NCBI RefSeq assembly: GCF_005771435.1
Contig: NZ_VANI01000011.1
Span: 62,001-126,000, forward strand
Source of the DNA: Microbulbifer harenosus
GTDB lineage: Bacteria; Pseudomonadota; Gammaproteobacteria; Pseudomonadales; Cellvibrionaceae
DNA: 64,000 nt
Direction of reading: 5' to 3'
Position numbers and translations under genes: made by a program. The notes beneath the pieces are model-generated. The model did no database searches. It was not told the DNA's origin and worked only from the letters and a program-made list of their open reading frames with translations. Positions 1 through 10,256 of the stretch are shown one piece after another. Position 1 is the stretch's first letter; each line of letters opens with the position of its first letter.

Positions 1-974
1 CTCGCAGTGGTGACGTGTTGGCGATGGCTAATCAGCCTTCCTTTAACCCCAACAATCGCCAGGGAGTAAAAGCTGCGGCGATGCGCAATCGCGCGCTGAT
101 CGACCAGTTTGAGCCGGGGTCCACCGTCAAGCCCCTGACCGCGCTGGCGGCGCTGGAGAGCGGGCGCTACCAGCCGCACACACCGATCAACACCAGTCCG
201 GGCTATATCCGCCTGCCGGGCAAAACCCTACTGGACCCGGTGAACTACGGCACGATCGACCTGACCAGAGTGATCACCAAGTCCAGTCAGGTGGGTATCA
301 CCAAGGTGGCGATGGATCTGGAACCGGAAACCCTGCGTGAACTTTTTTACCGCATGGGGCTCGGAGAAGCGGTTGGCACCGGATTCCCCGGGGAGGCCCC
401 GGGGATACTGCCCAGCCGCACACGCTGGCATCCCATTGAGTTGGCCAACTTTGCCTTCGGCTACGGTTTGACAGTGAATGCTGTGCAGCTGGCCCAGGCC
501 TACAGTGTGGTTGCCAACGCCGGGCTCAAACGCCCGGTTTCACTCATTATGGAACCGGGTAAAAAGGCTGCCGAGGCGGATCGCGTGGTGGAGCCGAAAC
601 TGGCGCGCCAGGTGACGACCATGCTGGAGACCGTGATCAGTTCTGTCGGTACCGGCAAGCGCGCCGCGGTGGAAGGCTACCGGGTGGCGGGTAAAACCGG
701 CACCGTGCACAAGGTGGGCAGCGAAGGCTATGCCGACAGCCGCTATCGCTCGGTGTTTGCCGGGTTTGCACCCGCCGAGAACCCGCGCCTGGCGGCGGTC
801 GTGGTGATAGAGGAGCCCAGTACCGTCAAATACTCCGGTGGCGAGGTTGCCGCGCCGGTGTTCGGAAAAGTAATGACCGGTGCCATGCGCCTCCTGCAGG
901 TGCCGCCGGCAGAAATTGTGCCCGCTGAACAACAGCTGGCGACGCAGCTCGACGAGAGAGGTACAACGTCGTGA
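1..974 (+). CDS. ftsI: Peptidoglycan D,D-transpeptidase FtsI (PBP3), 3' part only
   Basis: This is the C-terminal part of the septal class B penicillin-binding protein that cross-links peptidoglycan during division. The reading frame is open from base 3 and the gene begins before the window. The transpeptidase motifs are visible: the SxxK nucleophile box as STVK near base 120, an SxN-equivalent box that reads SSQ at bases 282-290, and the KTGT box near base 693. In E. coli FtsI the middle motif is SSN, so the Gln is a point to check. The stop codon overlaps the GTG start of murE by four bases (GTGA), which suggests translational coupling. Its position at the head of the murE-murF-mraY series is the classic dcw order. 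The identification is secure; only the start is missing. Confidence 0.96.
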   Translation, partial: RSGDVLAMANQPSFNPNNRQGVKAAAMRNRALIDQFEPGSTVKPLTALAALESGRYQPHTPINTSPGYIRLPGKTLLDPVNYGTIDLTRVITKSSQVGITKVAMDLEPETLRELFYRMGLGEAVGTGFPGEAPGILPSRTRWHPIELANFAFGYGLTVNAVQLAQAYSVVANAGLKRPVSLIMEPGKKAAEADRVVEPKLARQVTTMLETVISSVGTGKRAAVEGYRVAGKTGTVHKVGSEGYADSRYRSVFAGFAPAENPRLAAVVVIEEPSTVKYSGGEVAAPVFGKVMTGAMRLLQVPPAEIVPAEQQLATQLDERGTTS

Positions 975-2509
975 CCCAGCGCAATTCCACGCAAAATCGC
1001 ACCGCTACCCTGTCCGCTCTGTTGCCGGGCTACGCAGGCATTCCCAATATCGAAGTCACTGGCGTGGCTCTCGACAGCCGTCAGGTCAAGGCGGGTGATG
1101 TCTTTATGGCGCTGCGCGGCACCCAGGTCGACGGCCGCGAGTACATCGACGCCGCCATTGCGCGGGGCGCCGCCGCGGTGCTCGCCGACGGCGAAATCCT
1201 CGGCGCCGAGGAGCGCGGCGGTATCCAGGTGATGACCGTGCCCGGGCTCGCCGCGCGGGTAGGCGAAATTGCCGCGCGTTTTTACCAGCATCCCACCGAG
1301 TCCATGTACCTGGTGGGTGTGACCGGCACCAACGGTAAATCCACCTGTGCTTTCCTCACCTCTCAGCTGCTGGCACGCCATTTTGGCAGCGCTGCGGTGA
1401 TGGGCACCATTGGCAACGGCGTGTGGAAAGACGGTGCAATCCATCTTGAGGAAACCGGGCTGACCACCCCCGATCCGGTGCGACTGCAAGCGGACTACGC
1501 GGCCTTCTACGCCCAGGGAGCGCGCGCCGCGGCGATGGAAGTATCCTCTCACTCCCTGTCACAGGGGCGGGTGCACGGGCTGGTATTCGATACCGCCGTA
1601 TTTACCAATCTCACCCGCGACCATTTGGACTATCACGGCAATATGGCCGCCTATGGCGCCGCTAAGGAAAAGCTGTTCGGACTGCCAAAACTGAAGCGCG
1701 GTGTCATCAATGTCGATGACCCCTTCGGCGCGCAGATGGTGGAGCGCTGCAAGTTGCGCGGCCTGAAAGTGATTACCTACGGTCTGCAAGCGGGCGATGT
1801 GCAGGTGCGCAATCTGAAGCGCCTCGACAGCGGCTTCTCGGTACACCTGATTACTCCGTGGGGGGAAGGTGAACTGCATGCGCCATTGATCGGTGACTTT
1901 AATATCCACAACGCACTCGCGGTAGTGGCGGCTGCTGCGGCGGCGGGAATGCCGCTGGCGGATATCCTTGCGGCCTTTCCGCATATCCAACCGGTGCCGG
2001 GGCGCATGGAGCGGGTCTCCAGCGGCAATGCCGATGAGGTCAGTGTGCTGGTGGACTACGCACATACGCCGGATGCCCTGCGCGCAGCGCTGGAGGCGGC
2101 GCGTCCATACTGTCGCGGTAAGTTGTGGTGTGTGTTCGGCTGCGGCGGCGACCGGGATACCGGTAAACGCGCTCCCATGGGGCGCATTGCCGCGGAGCTG
2201 GCCGACCACGTGGTTGTTACCAGTGACAACCCCCGCAGCGAAAATCCGCAGTCCATTATCGACGGCATTGTCGAGGGTATCGACGGTGGCGTGGATGGTG
2301 TTCGCTGCGTGGTAAATGTGGATCGCGCCGAGGCCATCCGCTACGCCATCAGCCAGGCCACCGCCGGTGACACCGTGCTGATTGCCGGCAAGGGCCACGA
2401 GGACTACCAGTTGATCGCGGGTGAAAAACTGCATTTCTGCGATCGTGAGCAGGCCGCCGCCGCATTGGCGCAGCGCGCCGCCGGAGAGGTGGAGGCCAGC
2501 CGCCCATGA
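971..2509 (+). CDS. murE: UDP-MurNAc-L-Ala-D-Glu:meso-diaminopimelate ligase MurE
   Basis: This cytoplasmic Mur ligase adds the third stem-peptide residue to UDP-MurNAc-L-Ala-D-Glu using ATP. The protein is 512 aa, close to the family norm. It carries the ATP-binding GTNGKST loop near residue 118 and, near residue 419, the DNPR motif that in characterised MurE enzymes specifies meso-diaminopimelate rather than lysine. The start is GTG, overlapping the ftsI stop, and the stop overlaps the murF ATG as ATGA. Both overlaps point to one tightly coupled transcript. Confidence 0.96.
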   Translation: MTQRNSTQNRTATLSALLPGYAGIPNIEVTGVALDSRQVKAGDVFMALRGTQVDGREYIDAAIARGAAAVLADGEILGAEERGGIQVMTVPGLAARVGEIAARFYQHPTESMYLVGVTGTNGKSTCAFLTSQLLARHFGSAAVMGTIGNGVWKDGAIHLEETGLTTPDPVRLQADYAAFYAQGARAAAMEVSSHSLSQGRVHGLVFDTAVFTNLTRDHLDYHGNMAAYGAAKEKLFGLPKLKRGVINVDDPFGAQMVERCKLRGLKVITYGLQAGDVQVRNLKRLDSGFSVHLITPWGEGELHAPLIGDFNIHNALAVVAAAAAAGMPLADILAAFPHIQPVPGRMERVSSGNADEVSVLVDYAHTPDALRAALEAARPYCRGKLWCVFGCGGDRDTGKRAPMGRIAAELADHVVVTSDNPRSENPQSIIDGIVEGIDGGVDGVRCVVNVDRAEAIRYAISQATAGDTVLIAGKGHEDYQLIAGEKLHFCDREQAAAALAQRAAGEVEASRP

Positions 2510-3876
2510 TCGCCCCCATTTCCCTGCAGCAATTACTGCAGCGTTTCGGCGGTGAGCTGATTAACGGCTCGGTGTCGTTTACCGCCGTGTGTACCGACAC
2601 CCGCAAGCTGGACCCGGGCGCGCTGTTTGTGGCGCTGCGGGGGGAAACTTTCGATGCGCACGATTTTCTTGCTGACATCGACGGCAATGCGCTGGGCGTG
2701 GTGACGGAAAAAGTGATTGAGGGCTCGTCCCTGCCGCAGTGGCTGGTGGCTGACACCACCATTGCCCTGGGGCAGATCGGCCGTCTGTGTCGCGAACAAT
2801 TTAACGGTCCGGTGATCGGCATTACCGGCTCCTGTGGCAAGACCACGGTGAAAGAAATGCTGGCGTCGATTTTCGGCCAGAACCACCGGGTATGTGTGAC
2901 CCGCGGCAACCTGAACAACCATTTCGGGGTGCCCATGACCCTGTTTTCCCTCGCGCCGGAACACCAGGTGCTGATCGTGGAAATGGGTGCGAGCGGGCCG
3001 AATGAAATCGGCTACCTGTGCGGCATCGCCAGGCCGGGAATTACCGCGGTCAACAACGTGATGCCAGCACATGTGGAGGGCTTTGGCTCAGTGGATGGCA
3101 TTGCCACCGCCAAGGGGCAGATCTACACCAGCCTCGAGCCCGGTGCCATTGCGGTGCTGAATGCGGACGACAACTACGCAGATTACTGGCGCGGCGAAAT
3201 GCCGGAAGGCGTGCGCACCCTGGAAGTGGGCTTAGGTCACCAGTGCGCCGTGCATGCGGACAACATTGTAATAGACGCATTGGGCTGCGCGTCCTTCGAT
3301 CTGGTGGTGGAAGGCGTAAGCCACCCGGTGCAGCTGCAACTGCTCGGCGAGCACAACGTGCACAACGCACTGGTTGCCGCCGGCTGTGCCTATGCGGCGG
3401 GAATGCCGGTTGCGGAAATTGCCACAGGACTCAGCGCGCTTTCGGGCGTTGGTGGTCGCATGCAGTCAGTCATAGGTAAACGCGGCGCGACGGTGATCGA
3501 CGACAGCTACAACGCCAATCCGGGCTCTGTCAGCGCTGCCATCGAACTGCTGGCGCAGCGCGATGGCAAGAAGATTCTGGTGCTGGGCGATATGGCGGAG
3601 CTGGGGCCAGAGGCGGACAAGGCGCACCGCGATATGGGCCGGCTGGCGCGGGAGCGGGGCATCGATCAACTGTTTACCCTCGGCACTCTGAGTGCCGCGG
3701 CGAGTATTGAATTTGCCGCGGGTCGGCAACACGTTCAAAAGAATTTTTCCGAGCGCGAGGCCCTGATCCAGGCACTGGCGCCGGAACTGGATGGGAACAC
3801 CACTGTGCTGGTGAAAGGTTCCCGCAGTGCGCGCATGGAGCTGGTCGTGCAGGCACTCACCAACGGGAATCAATAA
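2506..3876 (+). CDS. murF: UDP-MurNAc-tripeptide:D-Ala-D-Ala ligase MurF
   Basis: MurF adds the D-Ala-D-Ala dipeptide to UDP-MurNAc-tripeptide to give the complete pentapeptide precursor. The 456-aa product has the N-terminal substrate-binding fold, the P-loop [11 protein letters not shown] near residue 110, and the C-terminal ligase domain with the conserved DDSYNANP stretch near residue 331. The ATG overlaps the murE stop by four bases and the stop is 11 bases before mraY. The D-Ala-D-Ala ligase (ddl) that makes its substrate is not in this window. Confidence 0.96.
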   Translation: MIAPISLQQLLQRFGGELINGSVSFTAVCTDTRKLDPGALFVALRGETFDAHDFLADIDGNALGVVTEKVIEGSSLPQWLVADTTIALGQIGRLCREQFNGPVIGITGSCGKTTVKEMLASIFGQNHRVCVTRGNLNNHFGVPMTLFSLAPEHQVLIVEMGASGPNEIGYLCGIARPGITAVNNVMPAHVEGFGSVDGIATAKGQIYTSLEPGAIAVLNADDNYADYWRGEMPEGVRTLEVGLGHQCAVHADNIVIDALGCASFDLVVEGVSHPVQLQLLGEHNVHNALVAAGCAYAAGMPVAEIATGLSALSGVGGRMQSVIGKRGATVIDDSYNANPGSVSAAIELLAQRDGKKILVLGDMAELGPEADKAHRDMGRLARERGIDQLFTLGTLSAAASIEFAAGRQHVQKNFSEREALIQALAPELDGNTTVLVKGSRSARMELVVQALTNGNQ

Positions 3877-3887
3877 AAGGTAATCCA

Positions 3888-4973
3888 ATGCTGCTTTGGT
3901 TGGCTGAACTTCTACAACAATACGTAAAAGGCTTTGCGGTCTTCGACTACCTCACCGTGCGTGCGATCCTGAGCGCGCTGACGGCGCTGGGTATTTCCCT
4001 GCTGGTGGGGCCGCGCATGATCACCTGGCTCAATCGTTTGCAGGTTGGTCAGGCGGTGCGCGACGATGGTCCGCAGTCGCACCTGAGCAAATCCGGCACG
4101 CCCACCATGGGTGGCACTCTGATTCTCGCCGCGATTTTTTCCTCATCGCTGCTGTGGTCCGATCTCAGCAATCGCCTGGTGTGGGTCACCCTGCTGGTGA
4201 CCTTCGTGTTCGGTGCGGTGGGCTTTGTAGACGACTACAAAAAAGTGGTGGAGAAAAATTCCCGCGGCCTGATCGCGCGCTGGAAATATTTCTGGCAGTC
4301 GGTCGCCGGCCTCGGTGCGGCGATCTATCTCTACATGAGCGCCACTTCCCCGGCGGAAACCCAGCTGTTCGTGCCTTTCTTCAAGGATGTGGCGATCAAT
4401 CTGGGACCGGTCGCGTTCATTCTGCTCACCTATTTCGTGGTGGTGGGCTCCAGTAACGCGGTGAACCTCACGGATGGGCTCGACGGCCTCGCCATCATGC
4501 CGTCGGTGATGGTCGGCGGTGCTCTTGGCGTAATCGCGTACCTGGTGGGCCATGTGGAATTCGCCACTTACCTGCATATTCCGTCGATCTCCGGCGCAGG
4601 CGAACTGGCGGTGTTCTGCGCGGCACTGGGCGGTGCCGGGCTTGGGTTCCTGTGGTTCAACACCTATCCCGCGCAGGTCTTCATGGGTGACGTGGGCGCA
4701 CTGGCACTGGGTGCCGCGCTCGGCATCATTGCGGTGATCACCCGCCATGAAATCGTACTGTTCATCATGGGTGGTGTGTTCGTAATGGAAACTGTTTCCG
4801 TGATCCTGCAGGTGGCGTCGTTCAAGCTGACTGGCAAACGCATATTCCGCATGGCGCCACTCCACCACCATTTTGAATTGAAAGGCTGGCCGGAGCCGCG
4901 GGTGATCGTGCGCTTCTGGATCATCACCGTGGTACTGGTGCTGGCGGGTCTCGCGACCCTGAAACTTCGCTGA
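3888..4973 (+). CDS. mraY: Phospho-MurNAc-pentapeptide translocase MraY
   Basis: This integral membrane enzyme transfers phospho-MurNAc-pentapeptide to undecaprenyl phosphate to make lipid I. The 361-aa protein is dominated by hydrophobic segments consistent with the ten-helix fold. It shows the catalytic acidic motifs VDDYKK near residue 116 and [10 protein letters not shown] near residue 196, and the C-terminal [11 protein letters not shown] loop typical of MraY. An AAAGG Shine-Dalgarno lies just before the ATG. It sits between murF and murD as in most gammaproteobacteria. Confidence 0.97.
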   Translation: MLLWLAELLQQYVKGFAVFDYLTVRAILSALTALGISLLVGPRMITWLNRLQVGQAVRDDGPQSHLSKSGTPTMGGTLILAAIFSSSLLWSDLSNRLVWVTLLVTFVFGAVGFVDDYKKVVEKNSRGLIARWKYFWQSVAGLGAAIYLYMSATSPAETQLFVPFFKDVAINLGPVAFILLTYFVVVGSSNAVNLTDGLDGLAIMPSVMVGGALGVIAYLVGHVEFATYLHIPSISGAGELAVFCAALGGAGLGFLWFNTYPAQVFMGDVGALALGAALGIIAVITRHEIVLFIMGGVFVMETVSVILQVASFKLTGKRIFRMAPLHHHFELKGWPEPRVIVRFWIITVVLVLAGLATLKLR

Positions 4974-5008
4974 GAAAAACAGAACGTCAAGAAAACAGAA
5001 CAGATCGA

Positions 5009-6406
5009 ATGAACCTCATCGCAACCTCAGAGAAAAAAGTGGTGATCGGACTGGGCGCTACCGGGCAATCGGTGGTGCGCTTTCTGCTGAGCCGAGGTAT
5101 TTCTCCGGTTGTGTTGGACAGCCGTGAGGCACCGCCGGCGCTGGAAGCTTTTCGCACGGAGTTTCCGGGCGTGGCGGTAGAGTGTGGCCCGTTGAAGCGG
5201 GAAACCCTGCTCGCGGCAAGTGAAATTATCGCCAGTCCGGGTATCGGCGTGGCAGAACCCGCGATCGCCGCGGCGGTTGCCGCCGGTATTCCGGTGGTGG
5301 GTGATATCGAACTGTTTGCACGTGAGCTGGCCAAGGTAGAGCCGACACCGAAAGTGATTGCCATCACTGGCTCCAATGGCAAGAGCACGGTGACCACCTT
5401 GATGGGGCTGATGGCCGAGGCCGCCGGCGTAAATGTAAAAGTGGGCGGCAATATTGGTGTACCAGTGCTGGAATTTCTGGCGCCTGGGGCCGAGCTGCCG
5501 GAGCTGTTTGTACTTGAGCTCTCCAGCTTTCAACTGGAAACCACTTATTCCCTGGCGCCGGAAGTGGCGACGATCCTGAATATCAGCGCGGACCACATGG
5601 ACCGCTATCCAAATCTTGGCGCCTACCACCGTGCCAAACAGCGCGTGTATCGCCACGCGCGCCAGATGGTGATCAACCGCGCCGATCCGCTGACTCGCGG
5701 CCCGCTGTCCCGCGACAGCATAGAGTGGAGTTTCGGCCTGGATACACCGGATCTGAAGCAGTTTGGCGTGATTAGTGAAGGCGGTCAGCATTGGCTCACA
5801 AAGGGTCATGAAAAGCTGATGCCCGCGCGCGAAATGGCCATGGTGGGTAGCCACAACGTGGCCAATGCATTGGCGGCGCTGGCTCTTGGTCATGCGGTGG
5901 GGCTACCCATGGCGCCGATGCTCCAGGTGCTGCGCACTTTTGCCGGTCTTGCGCACCGTTGCGAGCGGGTGGCAGATCTGGATGGCATCACCTTTGTGAA
6001 TGATTCCAAAGGTACCAATGTGGGCGCGACACGCGCGGCGCTGGATGGCCTTGCCGATGGCGAGCGCAAGATCGTATTGATTGCGGGGGGAGACGGCAAG
6101 GGCGCGGACTTTTCACCGCTGGCGCAAGCCGTGGGGGCCTTGCGTGGGCTGGTTACTATCGGTGTCGATGGCCCGAAGATCGCCGCGGTATTTGAGGGGC
6201 TGGTGTCGCAACAGGCCGCAGGCAACATGGGCGATGCCATTGCCAAAGCCAAAGCATTGGCCAGCGACGGCGATTACGTGCTGCTGTCGCCCGCCTGCGC
6301 GAGCTTTGACATGTTCCGCAACTTTGAACACCGCGGCGAAGTGTTCCGCGCGGAAGTCGGTGCATTAGTGCAATCTTCCGGCGGCGGAGGTGCGCATCAT
6401 GAGTAA
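5009..6406 (+). CDS. murD: UDP-MurNAc-L-alanine:D-glutamate ligase MurD
   Basis: MurD adds D-Glu to UDP-MurNAc-L-Ala in the cytoplasm. The 465-aa protein begins with a Rossmann-like GLGATGQSVV segment that binds the UDP moiety. It has the ATP loop GSNGKSTVT near residue 120 and a central SADHMDRY stretch with the conserved HMDR. The start was chosen because the N-terminus aligns in position with other MurD proteins, although no strong Shine-Dalgarno is visible. The gap from mraY holds a short direct repeat (AAAACAGAAC twice). The 3' end overlaps ftsW by eight bases. Confidence 0.95.
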   Translation: MNLIATSEKKVVIGLGATGQSVVRFLLSRGISPVVLDSREAPPALEAFRTEFPGVAVECGPLKRETLLAASEIIASPGIGVAEPAIAAAVAAGIPVVGDIELFARELAKVEPTPKVIAITGSNGKSTVTTLMGLMAEAAGVNVKVGGNIGVPVLEFLAPGAELPELFVLELSSFQLETTYSLAPEVATILNISADHMDRYPNLGAYHRAKQRVYRHARQMVINRADPLTRGPLSRDSIEWSFGLDTPDLKQFGVISEGGQHWLTKGHEKLMPAREMAMVGSHNVANALAALALGHAVGLPMAPMLQVLRTFAGLAHRCERVADLDGITFVNDSKGTNVGATRAALDGLADGERKIVLIAGGDGKGADFSPLAQAVGALRGLVTIGVDGPKIAAVFEGLVSQQAAGNMGDAIAKAKALASDGDYVLLSPACASFDMFRNFEHRGEVFRAEVGALVQSSGGGGAHHE

Positions 6407-7640
6407 CGCACCATTGAAGTTGGCCGCGAACGAGCCGATAGATGAATTTGCGTGGGTGTTGCCGTTCTGTGTGTTCGCGCTGGCGAGTATTGGTGTGGTA
6501 ATGGTGGCGTCCGCGTCCATTGCGTTTGCCGCGGATGTGTACAGTGATCCCTGGTATTTCCTGAAGCGTCACCTGGTGTTTCTCGCCGCGGGTGCGTTTG
6601 GCGCGCTTCTGGTGAGCCGGATTTCCCTGGCGACCTGGTCCAACCTGTCGTGGACCTTGCTGTTCTTTGCTTTGGGCATGTTACTGGCGGTGCTGATTCC
6701 CGGAGTGGGGCGCTCGGTCAACGGCAGCATGCGCTGGATTGCACTGGGTCCGATTACTGTCCAGCCCGCAGAGATCGCCAAGTTTTGCTGTCTGGTGTTT
6801 TTTGCCAGTTTTCTCACCCGGCGCAATGAAAAACTGCGTCACTGGAGCAGTTTCATGATCCCCATTTCCGTACTGGGAGTGGTGGCCTTGCTGCTATTGC
6901 TGGAACCGGACTTCGGCTCCGTGGTGGTGATTTCCGGCACTGCGCTGGCGATGGTGTTTCTCGCCGGTGCGCGCCTGCCGCACACCTTTTTGCTGGTTGG
7001 TCTGGCGGCCTGCGGCCTGGTGATGATGGCGTTGATCAGCCCTTATCGACTGCAGCGTCTCACCACATTTCTCGACCCTTGGGGCGAGCAGTTTTCCGGC
7101 GGTTACCAGCTGACGCAATCGCTGATTGCTTTCGGCCGCGGCGAGTGGTTCGGCGTAGGGCTCGGGAACAGTGTGCAGAAATTGTTTTACCTGCCGGAGG
7201 CGCACACGGATTTCGTGTTCGCAATTCTGGCGGAAGAGTGGGGCATGCTTGGCGGCCTGGTGGTTATCGGCCTGTATGCCGCACTCACCTGGTCGCTGCT
7301 GCGACTGGTGCGCAAGGCGCTGGCGAAGCAGGCGTTTTTTACCGCGCTGCTGCTGTTTGGCATCGCGGTGCTATTGGCTGGGCAGGCATTTGTGAATATG
7401 GGGGTGGCCTCGGGACTTCTGCCCACCAAGGGGCTGACCCTGCCATTTGTCAGTTCCGGCGGTTCCAGCCTGGTGGTGTGCTTTGCATTATTTGCGCTCG
7501 CCTGGCGCGCGCAAAATGAATTGAACAGCGAGGTCGAGGCAGACGAAGACAGCCTCGGCAAAATCCGCCAGTTGCCGATCTTCAATCCTCTACAACTGGG
7601 CGATAGAAAAGGCGAGAGAAAAACCGGGGAGGCCGCGTGA
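6399..7640 (+). CDS. ftsW: Septal peptidoglycan glycosyltransferase FtsW (SEDS family)
   Basis: FtsW is the SEDS-family polymerase that works with FtsI at the septum. The protein is about 413 aa with some ten hydrophobic segments. It carries the family signature regions SVNGSMRWI near residue 107 and the C-terminal GLLPTKGLTLPF followed by SSGGSS. I start it at ATG 6399 rather than the upstream in-frame GTG 6390 because GGAGG at 6386-6390 is eight bases before the ATG. It overlaps the murD end, and its stop shares one base with the murG ATG. Confidence 0.95.
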   Translation: MSNAPLKLAANEPIDEFAWVLPFCVFALASIGVVMVASASIAFAADVYSDPWYFLKRHLVFLAAGAFGALLVSRISLATWSNLSWTLLFFALGMLLAVLIPGVGRSVNGSMRWIALGPITVQPAEIAKFCCLVFFASFLTRRNEKLRHWSSFMIPISVLGVVALLLLLEPDFGSVVVISGTALAMVFLAGARLPHTFLLVGLAACGLVMMALISPYRLQRLTTFLDPWGEQFSGGYQLTQSLIAFGRGEWFGVGLGNSVQKLFYLPEAHTDFVFAILAEEWGMLGGLVVIGLYAALTWSLLRLVRKALAKQAFFTALLLFGIAVLLAGQAFVNMGVASGLLPTKGLTLPFVSSGGSSLVVCFALFALAWRAQNELNSEVEADEDSLGKIRQLPIFNPLQLGDRKGERKTGEAA

Positions 7641-8737
7641 TGGAGCAGTCCGCCAACGCACAGCCCTTCGCGGGCAAGAAATTTCTGGTGATGGCCGGCG
7701 GCACCGGTGGTCATGTTTTCCCCGCGCTCGCGGTAGCGAAAGCACTGCAGGCGCAGGGCGCTTCGGTGGAATGGCTCGGCACCATGCGCGGTATCGAATC
7801 GCAATTGATTCCGGCGGCGGATATTCCGCTGCACTGCATTACCGTGGAAGGTGTACGCGGCAAAGGTTCCGCGGCACTGCTGAAGGCCCCTCTGCAGATC
7901 AGCCGCGCCATTTGGCAGGCCCGCAATGTGGTGAAAGTGGTAAAGCCCGATGCGGTGCTGGGGTTTGGTGGTTTTGCTACAGGTCCGGGCGGTGTAGCGG
8001 CACGGCTCGGCGGCATACCGCTGATTATTCACGAGCAGAATGCTGTGGCGGGCACTACCAACCGCCTGCTGGCCAAAATAGCCAGCCGCGTACTGGAAGC
8101 TTTCCCTAGTGGATTGCCGTCGGCGCAGCAGGTGGGCAATCCGGTGCGCGCGGAAATTTCCGCGCTTCCGGCGCCGGCGGAGCGGGTGGGCAAGCAGCAG
8201 CCGCTGCGGTTATTGGTGCTGGGTGGAAGTCTGGGCGCTGTTGCCATCAATGAGCTGGTGCCGCAGGCGCTGGCCAAAATGGATCTGTCCAAACGTCCAT
8301 ACGTTTTGCACCAGGCCGGTCAGCGCCATCTGGATGTAGCGAAAGAAGCGTACGAGCGCGCCGGTGTGGAAGCAGAAGTTGTGCCGTTTATTGCGGATAT
8401 GGCGGCGGCCTACGGTCAGGCAGACTTGGTGATCTGTCGCTCCGGCGCACTGACGGTTTCGGAAATTGCAGCGGCCGGTGTGGGTGCCATTATGGTGCCT
8501 TTCCCTTTCGCCATCGACGATCACCAGACCAAAAATGGCGAGTGGTTACAACAGGCGGGTGCAGCAAAAGTGATTCAGCAGGACGCGCTGGACGCGGACC
8601 AGCTGGCAGCATTGCTGGAAGATTTGTTTGCCGCTCCGGAAAAATTATTGGCCATGGCAGAGGCCGCGCGCGGCGTCGCCCGGCCGGACGCCACCGACCG
8701 CGTGTTGGCGGTGTGTCGCGAACAGATGGGGTGTTGA
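7640..8737 (+). CDS. murG: UDP-GlcNAc:lipid I N-acetylglucosaminyltransferase MurG
   Basis: MurG converts lipid I to lipid II at the cytoplasmic face of the inner membrane. The 365-aa GT-B glycosyltransferase shows the N-terminal glycine-rich loop [11 protein letters not shown] near residue 17, the hinge-region loop GGSLGA near residue 194, and the UDP-GlcNAc-binding [10 protein letters not shown] segment near residue 267. ATG 7640 is preferred to GTG 7637 because GGGGAGG at 7626-7632 is well spaced from it. The stop/start overlap with ftsW (TGATG) indicates coupling. Confidence 0.96.
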   Translation: MEQSANAQPFAGKKFLVMAGGTGGHVFPALAVAKALQAQGASVEWLGTMRGIESQLIPAADIPLHCITVEGVRGKGSAALLKAPLQISRAIWQARNVVKVVKPDAVLGFGGFATGPGGVAARLGGIPLIIHEQNAVAGTTNRLLAKIASRVLEAFPSGLPSAQQVGNPVRAEISALPAPAERVGKQQPLRLLVLGGSLGAVAINELVPQALAKMDLSKRPYVLHQAGQRHLDVAKEAYERAGVEAEVVPFIADMAAAYGQADLVICRSGALTVSEIAAAGVGAIMVPFPFAIDDHQTKNGEWLQQAGAAKVIQQDALDADQLAALLEDLFAAPEKLLAMAEAARGVARPDATDRVLAVCREQMGC

Positions 8738-8738
8738 T

Positions 8739-10238
8739 ATGTCTCGCGAAATTCAGAACCAAACCAGTGGCGGAAAGACGATGAGTGACCACGGCGACAG
8801 TAATTACCAGGTGCCGGCCATGCGCCGTATCCGCCGCATTCACTTTATCGGTGTAGGTGGTGCGGGCATGAGCGGCATCGCCGAAGTCTTGCAGAACCAG
8901 GGGTACGAGGTGTCAGGGTCGGACCTGCGCGAGAGCAAGGTCACCGAGCGTTTGCGCAGCCTGGGCGTCAAGGTGCAGATCGGCCATACCGCAGAGAACA
9001 TTCGCGATGTGGATGTCGTGGTGAACTCTTCGGCGGTCTACGGCAATAACCCGGAACTGGTTGCGGCGCGGGAAAATCGTATTCCGGTGGTGCGCCGCGC
9101 GGAAATGCTGGGTGAACTGATGCGCTACCGCTATGGCATTGCGGTAGCGGGCACCCACGGCAAGACCACCACGACCAGCCTGATCGCCTCCATATTTGCC
9201 GCAGACGGCAAAGACCCGACGTTTGTTATCGGCGGGCTGGTGAACAGTGCCGGCGCCAATGCCGCGCTGGGAGAGGGCCGTTACCTGATCGCGGAGGCGG
9301 ACGAGAGCGATGCTTCTTTCCTGCATCTGCAACCGATGGTCACGGTGGTGACGAATATTGATGCAGACCACATGGAAACCTATGGTGGTGATTTCGAGAA
9401 GGTAAAGCAGATCTTCATCGACTTTATTCACAACCTGCCGTTTTACGGCCTCGCGGTGGTGTGCGGTGACGATGCCAATGTGCAGTCAGTTATTCCGAAA
9501 ATGGCGCGCCCGGTGACTACGTACGGTTTCGACGAAGGCAACGACTTCCGCATCAGCGATGTGCGTCAGGAGCCGCTGCGCAGTTTCTTCACTGTGCAGC
9601 GTCCCGATGGCAGCGCACTGGATGTTTGCGTCAACGTGCCCGGTATTCACAATGTGCTGAATGCCACTGCCGCCATCGCCGTGGCGAGCGAAGAAGGTAT
9701 CAGCGATGCGGCCATCTGCGAGGGACTGAAAGGATTCCAGGGGGTTGGCCGCCGCTTCCAGATCTACGGTGAGTACCCGGTCAGCGATGACGCCGCCGCG
9801 GAAAAAGTCATGCTGGTGGACGACTACGGTCACCACCCGCGGGAAGTGGCCGCGACCATAAAAACCGTCCGCGACGGCTGGCCTGAGCGCCGTCTGGTCA
9901 TGGTGTACCAGCCGCACCGCTACACGCGTACCCGCGATCTGTTTGAGGACTTCGTTCAGGTTCTTTCTCAGGTCGACAAACTGGTGTTGCTGGATGTATA
10001 TAGCGCGGGCGAAGCAGTGATTCCCGGCGCAGACGGCCGCACACTGGCGCGCAGTATTCGCAACCGCGGCCAGATCGATCCGATTTTTGTGGAAAAAGTG
10101 GATGAGGTACCGCCGATTCTTGCGGACCTTCTGGAGCCTGGTGACATAGTACTGACTCAAGGTGCTGGCAACGTGGGTGGACTCGCGCAGCAACTGGCGG
10201 AATGGCAGCTGGGCGATAAAGCCGGCTCCGGGAAATAA
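8739..10238 (+). CDS. murC: UDP-N-acetylmuramate:L-alanine ligase MurC
   Basis: MurC adds the first stem-peptide residue, L-Ala, to UDP-MurNAc. The frame contains the N-terminal [11 protein letters not shown] nucleotide fold, the ATP loop [10 protein letters not shown] near residue 144, and the conserved [10 protein letters not shown] motif in the C-terminal domain. ATG 8739, one base after the murG stop, gives 499 aa. ATG 8781 would give 485 aa, closer to the family norm, so the start is uncertain by 14 codons. In E. coli ddlB follows murC; here the next gene is directly ftsQ. Confidence 0.94.
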   Translation: MSREIQNQTSGGKTMSDHGDSNYQVPAMRRIRRIHFIGVGGAGMSGIAEVLQNQGYEVSGSDLRESKVTERLRSLGVKVQIGHTAENIRDVDVVVNSSAVYGNNPELVAARENRIPVVRRAEMLGELMRYRYGIAVAGTHGKTTTTSLIASIFAADGKDPTFVIGGLVNSAGANAALGEGRYLIAEADESDASFLHLQPMVTVVTNIDADHMETYGGDFEKVKQIFIDFIHNLPFYGLAVVCGDDANVQSVIPKMARPVTTYGFDEGNDFRISDVRQEPLRSFFTVQRPDGSALDVCVNVPGIHNVLNATAAIAVASEEGISDAAICEGLKGFQGVGRRFQIYGEYPVSDDAAAEKVMLVDDYGHHPREVAATIKTVRDGWPERRLVMVYQPHRYTRTRDLFEDFVQVLSQVDKLVLLDVYSAGEAVIPGADGRTLARSIRNRGQIDPIFVEKVDEVPPILADLLEPGDIVLTQGAGNVGGLAQQLAEWQLGDKAGSGK

Positions 10239-10256
10239 CGCAGTCGAAACAATATT

